A DNA stretch of 13,785 nt from an uncultured Gemmatimonadota bacterium (GTDB lineage: Bacteria > Gemmatimonadota > Gemmatimonadetes > Gemmatimonadales > Gemmatimonadaceae), in assembly GCA_946887155.1 (NCBI GenBank), contig CAMPKM010000031.1:1-13785 (forward strand). Direction: 5' to 3'. The position numbers were made by a program, and so were the translations under genes. A model generated the notes under the pieces. It did not search any database. It was not told where the DNA came from and saw only the letters and a list, made by a program, of their open reading frames with translations. Shown in pieces: positions 6,454 through 12,328 of the stretch (position 1 is the stretch's first letter; every line of letters starts with the position of its first letter).

Positions 6454-6901
6454 ATGGGCCCCACCCGGCGTCGCGACCACACGGCGTCAGAGCTCGTCGC
6501 GTTTGCACGGTTCCTCACGGGCCTTCCGAAACTGATCCGCCGTCGCATGACCGTGGCCGAGGCGATATCAAATCGTCCACGACCGCCTTCGGAATCGCGA
6601 ACGCAACTTCCTCCACCTCGACGAGCAATCCCGATTCAGGGCGGTACTACTCGTCGTCTACCGGCGGCAGCACGGGTGTCGGCCGGCGGGTGCAGCTGGA
6701 GCCTCGATTGCGTTAGGCAGCGAGCAGGAAGCCACCGCCTTTGTCCTGGGCGCGCTGGCACAGATCGACGCCGGTGGCGCCGTGGCCCGGAACACGTGGC
6801 GGCACGCCGGCACCATCCGCATCTGTCGTGAGAAGCCGCTGATGACGGGCCGCGCGGCGCGCCGTGGCTGGCCGAACGGACTGCAGCGGGTTGATGCATA
6901 A
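6454..6901 (+). pseudogene. Decayed LuxE-like acyl-activating (AMP-forming ligase superfamily) gene
   Basis: No single frame explains this stretch, but three frames in turn give plausible family blocks. From ATG 6454, frame 1 gives FARFLTGLPKLIRRRMTVAEA. From about 6572, frame 2 continues with IVHDRLRNRERNFLHL, the usual continuation of such N-termini. From about 6627, the third frame gives RYYSSSTGGSTGVGRRVQLE, which resembles the Ser/Thr/Gly-rich ATP-phosphate loop of adenylate-forming enzymes. From about 6712, frame 2 resumes and ends at TAA 6899-6901 with TWRHAGTIRICREKPLMTG, like the C-terminal end of these proteins. Intact relatives have about 400-480 residues, so most of the middle is missing. 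I read this as two or more frameshifts plus internal deletions. The residual frames keep high GC at third positions, suggesting recent decay. Family assignment is from memory of motifs. Confidence 0.5.
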
Positions 6902-6975
6902 CGCTGAGCACGCAAGAAGGAAGGAACGGGCGTCGTCAGGACGTGTCTCTAACGTCAAATACTCAGGAACGACGT

Positions 6976-7206
6976 ATGACCGACCAGCTGCGCCCGCCGA
7001 ACCGCGAATTGAGACAGGTTCCACCGGACGAGGATTTCGAGCTTCCGCCTGACGTCGAAGATCCGGACGACCGGGTGCAGGAACCGCTCGAAGAGCCCTA
7101 TGAGGTGCCCGAGCCGCCGACGTTCACGCCATCGCCTGTCGAGACGCCATCGTCGAAGCCACAACCTCGACCCACCGGTCTGCCGAGCGACGCCCCCGGC
7201 GGCTGA
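6976..7206 (+). CDS. Small acidic proline-rich disordered protein (paralogue B)
   Basis: 76 residues. The ATG at 6976 is chosen over an upstream GTG at 6943 because AGGAA (6965-6969) stands six bases before it. The protein is rich in Pro, Glu and Asp, with no membrane segment or cysteine. Its block order mirrors paralogue A: DPDDRVQEPLEEPYEVPEPP then TFTPSPVETPSSKPQPRPTG, against DEDERVDESVDESFPASDPP then SFTPSRPGPPSKKPDRPSTG. Here FPASDPPS has become YEVPEPPT, so this copy has diverged from the common motif. Its stop is followed within 7 bases by a REP-like hairpin that separates it from the convergent kinase gene. Function unknown. Confidence 0.72.
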   Translation: MTDQLRPPNRELRQVPPDEDFELPPDVEDPDDRVQEPLEEPYEVPEPPTFTPSPVETPSSKPQPRPTGLPSDAPGG

Positions 7207-7212
7207 TCGCAC

Positions 7213-7235
7213 GAAAAGGGGTCAGACACCTTTTC
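7213..7235. terminator. REP-like hairpin copy 2, possible bidirectional terminator
   Basis: GAAAAGG (7213-7219) pairs with CCTTTTC (7229-7235) around GGTCAGACA. It fills the 34-base gap between the stop of paralogue B (7206) and the stop of the convergent kinase gene (7241). On either strand the 3' arm is T-rich (CCTTTTC), so it could act as a modest intrinsic terminator both ways. It shares GGGTCAGACACC with copy 1. The position supports termination; the sequence supports membership of a dispersed repeat family. Confidence 0.6.
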
Positions 7236-7240
7236 TCGAT

Positions 7241-9961
7241 CTACCGCGGCGATAGCGCCCCACGCAGCGCGATCGCGACACGAGTCAAGGCGTGCGACTC
7301 ACCATATCCGGACCTGAGCGGCTCGATCGCGCGCCCAGCGAGCTCGCGAGCCCGCGTCGTGTCCTTCATGCCGAGTCGTGCTTGTGCTTGCAGCAGCAAT
7401 GCGCGACCGACCACGCCGCTTCGCGTCGCCGTCAACGAATCACGCGTGCCCAGTCGCTCCAGGTGCTCGGCGTACGGCAGGGCCTCGGCGAACTTTCCGG
7501 TCGCAATCAGTGCTTCGGCCGCATCACCGATGACACCGGCCAGGCGTTGCGCATTGGCATCCGGTGACTTCAACGCCAACTCGGCGCGGATGGTGGCCAG
7601 AACAGAGTCACCATTCCCGCGTGCCCTCGCCTCGCTGATCCGGCCCCCGATCCACGCCGCCCGGGCCGGCAAGGAGCGCGGCACGATCGGCATGAAGGCC
7701 AGCGCGCCCGCTCGGTGCGTGCCTGCCGCCACGGCTTCGCCGCGCGCCTCCGCATAACGCGCCAGCATCAGGCGCGACGTGAACATGCGCGGGCTATCCA
7801 CCTTCGCCGGCGTCTCGATCGCACGCGCAAACCACCAGGCGGCGGAGTCGCGCTCGCCCAGGATGTCCAGGAACATGGCGTAGTCGAAGATGTTCATCGG
7901 GGCGACACCCATGCTGTCCACTTGGTACGATCGCGCCAGCTCCTTGCCGAGATAGTCGCGCGCTTCGCGGTATTCGCCTAACGCGTCGAGCAGGACGGCG
8001 ACATTGTAGAGCAGGACGGGAATGTCGCGGGGATCGGAGAGATCACCCTCACGCCCGTCCTGGATGATCCGGAACATCATCTCGAGGGCTTCCCGGCGCC
8101 GGCCGGCGCCGTAGTAGGCGCGACTCAGGTCGCTGAGCGACGTGAGCCAGGCGGATCGCACCGTGTCGCCGCTTTGCTGGCGGCGATCGACGATCGCCTT
8201 GAACACCCGCACCGCCGAGTCGGGTTGATTCAGCGCGTACAGCATGTTGCCGTCCGCGTAGTCGCACGCGTTCAGCGTCGCATCGTCCGGACGTCGCGCA
8301 GCGGCCAGGAAGCGCCGCGCGGCGGCCATGAATGCCAGCGCGGAATCGGGCTCGTTCGCCCCGACGTGAACCTGCGCCAACTCACACCGCGTTCGGGCCC
8401 GCCATTCGTCGTCGGCGATGGAATCCGCCACGGCAACGGCAGGGGCCACCAGCTCGTGAGCTTTCCTGGCGTTACCGACGCGGAGGTAATTCTGCGCGAA
8501 CGAGATCGCGAGCTGGATGCGAGACAACGGATCGCCGCGATATTCCCTTTCCAGTGCCACGCGGCCCTTCTCCTGCAGTTGTTCGTACGTGAGGGGCGGG
8601 TCACCCGGATTGATCAGGCGGAAGAGCAACTGTTCGAACGCGACACTTGCTTCCTGTCGCTTTCGAGCGGCATCGGCGCGTTCACGTTCAGCTTGCGCGA
8701 TCAGCATCTGGCGAACGGAGAAGATCGCTCCACCGACCAACGCAACGAGGACGAACAGCGTGGCGAAGACTCCGCTGCGATGTCGCCTGACGAACTTGCG
8801 GGTCCGATAGACCACGGATTCGGCCGCAGCGCTCACCGGCTCGTGGCGCAGGTACCGCGTCAGGTCGTCGGCAAAGGCGAGCGCCGTCGAATACCGCTCG
8901 GTCGGCTCCTTCCGCAGCGCGCGCGCCAGGATGTGATCGAGGTCGCCGCGGTACGCGCGCGACAACGCAGCAGGCGTCGAGCCCCGGTCCGCAGCGCGCC
9001 TGACGTCTGCTTCGGGTGGACCGGCCCGCACCGCGGCGCTCAACAACAAGGGCTCGCGATCGACCACCGACGCGATCGCGGCGGTCCGCGTTTCACCCTC
9101 GTGCATCGTTGGATGCGTCCCCGACAACAACGCAAACAACATGACACCGGCGGAATACACGTCGGTCGCCGTCGATATCGGCCCGCCGGTGACCATCTCC
9201 GGCGCACCGAACTCCGGCGTCAACGCGCGATGCCCGGGGTCAGTCAGCGTGACGTCTGTACTGCCCTCCGCCAGGAGCCGGGCAATGCCGAAGTCCAGCA
9301 GCTTCACCTGGCCGTCGTTCGTGACGAGGATGTTCGACGGCTTGATGTCGCGGTGCACGATCAGGTTGGCATGCGCGCTGCCCACAGCGGTCAGCACATC
9401 GATCACCAGGCGGATCCGTTGGTCGGGAGTGAGCCGGTGCGAATCGGCCCACTGGTCGATCGGGACACCCTCGACAAACTCCAGCACCAGGAACGGCTGC
9501 CCGCCCGGCGTCACCCCGGCGTCGTACAGTCGCGCGATGTGAGGATGGCTGAGACGCGCGAGCACACTGCCTTCGTTCCGGAAGCGGAGTTCACCCGCTT
9601 CGCCTAACAACGCGAGGTTGAGCAGCTTGACCGCGGCAAGACCCTCGAAGCGACCATCGCTCCGGTGCGCCAGCCACACCGTGCCCATGCCACCGCGGCC
9701 AATCGGTTTCTCGAGCGTGTATCCGGCAACGACGAGCCCGGCAAGGCTTGGGCCGAGCGTGTTGGCACCGCGGGCAGGCGTGAAAAGCTGATCGAGCTCG
9801 CCGACAGGTTGATTGAGCAACGCCGATACTTCGTCGGCCAGCTCTATCGAGCGCGCCCGGAGGGAATCGAGCCACGCAGCGCGCGCCTCCGGCTCCAGCT
9901 CGAGCGCCTCCTCGAGCAACGGCTTGACGGCATCCCAGAGTTCCTTCGACATCGGGGTCAT
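7241..9961 (-). CDS. Membrane Ser/Thr protein kinase with C-terminal TPR-like repeats
   Basis: 906 residues. Residues 1-75 are helical, as in kinases of this type. The kinase domain spans about 81-372: glycine loop GRGGMGTVW (88-96), Lys112, Glu130, HRDIKPSN (203-210), DFG (223-225) and APE (253-255), all intact, so it should be active. A single membrane segment at about 397-417 follows a basic stretch (RTRKFVRRHR). The remaining roughly 480 residues are helical, Ala/Arg-rich and look like tetratricopeptide repeats, placed outside the cytoplasm by topology. This architecture is common in Acidobacteria and Gemmatimonadota. It is divergent from an ECF sigma gene 126 bases away, a pairing that suggests the sigma factor is a kinase target. 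Met4 (9952) is an alternative start; neither has a strong Shine-Dalgarno sequence. Confidence 0.94.
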   Translation of the reverse strand: MTPMSKELWDAVKPLLEEALELEPEARAAWLDSLRARSIELADEVSALLNQPVGELDQLFTPARGANTLGPSLAGLVVAGYTLEKPIGRGGMGTVWLAHRSDGRFEGLAAVKLLNLALLGEAGELRFRNEGSVLARLSHPHIARLYDAGVTPGGQPFLVLEFVEGVPIDQWADSHRLTPDQRIRLVIDVLTAVGSAHANLIVHRDIKPSNILVTNDGQVKLLDFGIARLLAEGSTDVTLTDPGHRALTPEFGAPEMVTGGPISTATDVYSAGVMLFALLSGTHPTMHEGETRTAAIASVVDREPLLLSAAVRAGPPEADVRRAADRGSTPAALSRAYRGDLDHILARALRKEPTERYSTALAFADDLTRYLRHEPVSAAAESVVYRTRKFVRRHRSGVFATLFVLVALVGGAIFSVRQMLIAQAERERADAARKRQEASVAFEQLLFRLINPGDPPLTYEQLQEKGRVALEREYRGDPLSRIQLAISFAQNYLRVGNARKAHELVAPAVAVADSIADDEWRARTRCELAQVHVGANEPDSALAFMAAARRFLAAARRPDDATLNACDYADGNMLYALNQPDSAVRVFKAIVDRRQQSGDTVRSAWLTSLSDLSRAYYGAGRRREALEMMFRIIQDGREGDLSDPRDIPVLLYNVAVLLDALGEYREARDYLGKELARSYQVDSMGVAPMNIFDYAMFLDILGERDSAAWWFARAIETPAKVDSPRMFTSRLMLARYAEARGEAVAAGTHRAGALAFMPIVPRSLPARAAWIGGRISEARARGNGDSVLATIRAELALKSPDANAQRLAGVIGDAAEALIATGKFAEALPYAEHLERLGTRDSLTATRSGVVGRALLLQAQARLGMKDTTRARELAGRAIEPLRSGYGESHALTRVAIALRGALSPR

Positions 9962-10087
9962 GCGGTTACTCGCCGGTTGCGCTCGAGCAGTAAAGACGAA
10001 ATTGCGGGGCCTGTCCCGCCACCGCTAACAACGCCATTGCCGTGGGATTGCGGAAGACTTACCTAAGGCGGATCAACACCGGTAGCC
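9962..10087. promoter_or_regulatory. Divergent kinase/sigma intergenic region
   Basis: The 126 bases separate two divergent genes and must hold both promoters. One clear symmetry is visible: GCGGG (10004-10008) and CCCGC (10015-10019) around a 6-base loop. No vegetative -35/-10 pair stands out on either strand. If the ECF sigma factor controls itself and the kinase, its recognition site should be here, but I cannot identify it from one copy. Confidence 0.4.
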
Positions 10088-10687
10088 ATGCCAGCAGACC
10101 GATCCATGAAGAGCTTTGTCGAGCTGTTCGACGCCACGGATCGTGGTGATCCGGTTGCGGCCGGAGCGCTGTTCGCCGCGCTGTACGACGAGCTTCACGA
10201 ACTCGCCGCCCGGCAGCTTCGCCGCGCCGGGGGAGACATCACCCTGGGTACGACGACGCTGCTTCACGAAGCGTACCTCAAGGTCGCGGCCCAGGAGCGT
10301 GACCAGGCTCTGGATCGTACGCGGTTCCTGGCGTATTCCTCGCGCGTATTTCGTGGACTCGTGATCGACTACATCCGCGCGCGACGCGCAAAGAAGCGGG
10401 GTGGAGATTTCGATATCACGCTGCTCGGCGACCGCGACCCGGGTGCGGCGAGTGACGGTGATGATGAGGATTTGGAACCACTCGCCCGAGGCCTGGAGCA
10501 GCTGGCGGAGATCGACCCTGACTTGAGCCACCTCGTGGACCTGCATGTATTCGGCGGGTTCACGCTCAAGGAAGTCGCGGCACTGCAGGGATGGTCGTTG
10601 CGGACGACTGAGCGGAATTGGCAGCAGGCGCGGATGCTGCTGGGCCGCATCATCAGCGGGGGAGGATCAAGTACTCTGACCCCTTGA
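10088..10687 (+). CDS. ECF-type RNA polymerase sigma factor (TIGR02999-like, Sigma70_ECF)
   Basis: 199 residues. Region 2 spans about 22-100: LFAALYDELHELAARQLRR, then TTTLLHEAYLKV and FLAYSSRVFRGLVIDYIRARRAKKR. An acidic linker (107-131) leads to region 4 at about 132-188 with the helix-turn-helix FTLKEVAALQGWSLRTTERNW. THLLHEAYL/TTLLHEAYL and VIDYIRARRAKKRGG blocks mark the TIGR02999/PF07638 group found with Ser/Thr kinases in Planctomycetes, Acidobacteria and Gemmatimonadota. No anti-sigma gene is adjacent, consistent with control by the divergent kinase. ATG 10088 is used; ATG 10106 (Met7) is an alternative, and neither has a convincing Shine-Dalgarno sequence. The last residues (GSSTLTP) and the stop are encoded by a REP-like hairpin, so the natural C-terminus has probably been altered. 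Confidence 0.92.
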   Translation: MPADRSMKSFVELFDATDRGDPVAAGALFAALYDELHELAARQLRRAGGDITLGTTTLLHEAYLKVAAQERDQALDRTRFLAYSSRVFRGLVIDYIRARRAKKRGGDFDITLLGDRDPGAASDGDDEDLEPLARGLEQLAEIDPDLSHLVDLHVFGGFTLKEVAALQGWSLRTTERNWQQARMLLGRIISGGGSSTLTP

Positions 10688-10690
10688 TCC
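10664..10690. repeat. REP-like hairpin copy 3, overlapping the sigma gene stop
   Basis: GGATCAAG (10664-10671) and CTTGATCC (10683-10690) form a perfect 8-bp stem around TACTCTGACCC. Read on the minus strand the centre is AAGGGGTCAGAGTACTT, matching AAGGGGTCAGACACCTT of copy 2 at most positions. The sigma factor's TGA (10685-10687) lies in the 3' arm. There is no T-run, so terminator function is weak. The GGGGTCAGAGTACTT form is one I recall as a common dispersed element in environmental bacteria; that recollection is not verified here. Confidence 0.65.
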
Positions 10691-10773
10691 GCAAGCACTT
10701 GGCGGATTCTGGCGGGGCCAAGGCGGGAATTCCGTCTCAAAGGGGGTCGCCGCACTGCGGCATCGCCTCAGAT

Positions 10774-10781
10774 GGGAGGGG
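10774..10781 (+). promoter_or_regulatory. Ribosome binding site fixing the GTG start of the peroxidase gene
   Basis: GGGAGGGG ends four bases before GTG 10786. The open frame extends back to 10618 within the sigma gene, but only the GTG at 10786 has both this Shine-Dalgarno sequence and a following lipoprotein signal peptide, so it is the start. Confidence 0.8.
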
Positions 10782-10785
10782 ACCC

Positions 10786-12183
10786 GTGTTACGCAGACTC
10801 GTTCATGCTGGAGTACTGACATCGTCGCTTTTCGTTGTTGTTGCCTGCGGCAGCGACCTTCCGACCGATGTAAAACGCACGACGGCAGCAGGACCAGCAG
10901 CGGCGATCTCGCCGGCCCTGGCAATGGCCGTCCGACAGCTTGCGGTCTCGAAAGGCTTTTCGGCACTCGAGAAGCCCGCGCCGGTTCGACCGAACCTCGT
11001 TCGTCTCGGTCGAATGCTTGCCTTCGACAAGATCCTCAGCGGCAACCGCGACATCTCCTGCATGACGTGCCACCTGCCGGCGCTCGGCACGAGCGACGCG
11101 CGGAGCCTGTCGATTGGACAAGGCGCGACGGGACTGGGACTGGATCGCACGCATCCGAAGGGCGCCTTCATTGCGCGGAACGCTCCCTCGTTGTTCAACC
11201 TTCACGCGCTCCAGTCACTGTTCTGGGACGGCCGCGTGTCCATGGATGCGTCAGGCAACTTCCATACACCGGCCGACGGGCAGCTCACGAGCGAAATGAA
11301 GACGGTGTTCGAGTATGGCCCGGCATCCGCGCTGCCGCTCTTTCCGGTGCTGTCGCGTGAAGAGATGCGGGCGTTCGATGGCACCGGCAATGAACTCGCC
11401 ACGATTGCCGATACCGATCCGCTTGCGATCTGGGCCGCACTGATGGCGCGGTTAGGCGCCATCCCGGAATACCGCACGATGTTCGAGGTGGCATATCCGG
11501 GCACGCGGTTTGACGACATGACCTTCGCGCACGCGTCGAACGCGATTGCGGGGTTCATGGTGTCCGAGTTGGCGTTCACCGACACGCCCTGGGACGATTT
11601 CTTGCGCGGCGCTGACAAGGCCATGACCGACGCGCAATTGCAGGGAGCACAGACCTTCCTGTCGATCCGCTGCGTGCAGTGCCACAACGGCGCCGCGCTT
11701 ACCGACAACCAGTTCCACAACGTTGCGGTGGCGCAGGTCGGGCCCGGGCAGGGTGACGGGGCGTTGAGCAACGACGACTTTGGCCGGATGCGGGTGACGG
11801 GCCTGCTGGCGGACCGCTATCGATTCCGGACCACGCCGCTGCGCAACGTGGGACTCACGGCTCCGTACGGTCATGCCGGTTCGATCGCAGGACTCCGCGA
11901 GTTCATCGAGCATTACAGCGAGTCGCACGTGAAGCTGATGAACTTCGACCCGGCGACCCTCGAGCCGCTGTTGCGGAATGCATTCGTGGCGAATGCCACC
12001 GACGTCCTGCTGACGCGTGATGACATCCTGAACGGCGTGGTCCTGTCGCCGGATATCGTCGACCAGTTGATGGCGTTCATGGGCGCACTCGACGATCCCA
12101 GGGCGAAGAACCTGCCGCAGCGCATAACGCCGCCCCGAGTGCCGAGTGGCCTGCCGGTGGATGGTTCGCCACGTGTGAGGTAG
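10786..12183 (+). CDS. Di-heme cytochrome c peroxidase (CcpA/MauG family), lipoprotein
   Basis: 465 residues from GTG 10786. Basic residues and a hydrophobic run lead to the lipobox VVAC with Cys21, so the product should be an envelope lipoprotein. Two c-type haem sites are present, CMTCH (92-96) in the N-terminal domain and CVQCH (296-300) in the C-terminal one. Family blocks include LGRMLAFDKILSGNRDISC, LFWDGR (145-150) and RTTPLRNVGLTAPYGHAGS. These enzymes reduce hydrogen peroxide using cytochrome electrons, although MauG-type members do other oxidations. The central segment between the haem sites, about 200 residues, is typical. A short stem-loop follows the stop. The gene lies 98 bases after the sigma factor on the same strand; a regulatory link is possible but nothing in the sequence proves it. 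Confidence 0.93.
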   Translation: MLRRLVHAGVLTSSLFVVVACGSDLPTDVKRTTAAGPAAAISPALAMAVRQLAVSKGFSALEKPAPVRPNLVRLGRMLAFDKILSGNRDISCMTCHLPALGTSDARSLSIGQGATGLGLDRTHPKGAFIARNAPSLFNLHALQSLFWDGRVSMDASGNFHTPADGQLTSEMKTVFEYGPASALPLFPVLSREEMRAFDGTGNELATIADTDPLAIWAALMARLGAIPEYRTMFEVAYPGTRFDDMTFAHASNAIAGFMVSELAFTDTPWDDFLRGADKAMTDAQLQGAQTFLSIRCVQCHNGAALTDNQFHNVAVAQVGPGQGDGALSNDDFGRMRVTGLLADRYRFRTTPLRNVGLTAPYGHAGSIAGLREFIEHYSESHVKLMNFDPATLEPLLRNAFVANATDVLLTRDDILNGVVLSPDIVDQLMAFMGALDDPRAKNLPQRITPPRVPSGLPVDGSPRVR

Positions 12184-12185
12184 CG

Positions 12186-12215
12186 GTGTTAGGCGGTCGG
12201 TGATTGGCGCCTCAC
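12186..12215. terminator. Stem-loop after the peroxidase gene
   Basis: GTG-TT-AGGCG (12186-12195) pairs with CGCCTCAC (12208-12215), an 8-bp stem with a 2-base bulge and a 12-base loop, starting 3 bases after the stop codon. It includes a GTTAGGC word. No T-run follows, so it may be a weak terminator or an mRNA 3'-end stabiliser. The rest of the gap up to 12290 shows nothing I can name. Confidence 0.3.
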
Positions 12216-12293
12216 GGGCTCAGTAGCTTTCATCGCGGAGTTGCTGGGCCACGGAGATTGCCGGACTTCTGCCTTGTGCTCTCTGGGTGCGGG

Positions 12294-12327
12294 TAGTATT
12301 ACCGCTGACTGGACCCCTGCCCAGTCA
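12294..12327 (+). promoter_or_regulatory. Possible -10 box and 7-bp inverted repeat before the Nramp-like gene
   Basis: TAGTAT (12294-12299) is a 4/6 match to a -10 hexamer and would start transcription near 12306. Exactly there begins a perfect inverted repeat TGACTGG (12306-12312) / CCAGTCA (12321-12327) with an 8-base spacer, ending one base before the ATG at 12329. No Shine-Dalgarno sequence is present; the hairpin occupies its place. It could be an operator or an RNA hairpin at the 5' end of the message. No good -35 was found. Confidence 0.4.
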
Positions 12328-12328
12328 C

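Noticed and set aside
6454..6831. A single intact 125-residue protein from ATG 6454
   Set aside because: After about residue 39 the sequence turns into Arg/Pro/His-rich shadow text, while family-like blocks continue in the other two frames; a frameshifted remnant fits better.
9232..9245. Fourth REP-like copy (GGGGTCAGTC)
   Set aside because: It lies inside the kinase coding region, matches only seven core bases and has no flanking inverted repeat.
8174..9607. A 477-codon open frame on the plus strand opposite the kinase gene
   Set aside because: It is antisense to the intact kinase and TPR-like coding region, is extremely Arg/His/Gln-rich, and has no family motif; it is a high-GC shadow frame.
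10698..10722. CTTGGC/GCCAAG inverted repeat after the sigma gene as a terminator
   Set aside because: A 6-bp stem with a 13-base loop and no T-run is too weak to claim in a high-GC region.
10618..10785. N-terminal extension of the peroxidase into the sigma gene
   Set aside because: It would overlap region 4 of the sigma factor. The GTG at 10786 has a strong Shine-Dalgarno sequence and a lipoprotein signal peptide directly after it.
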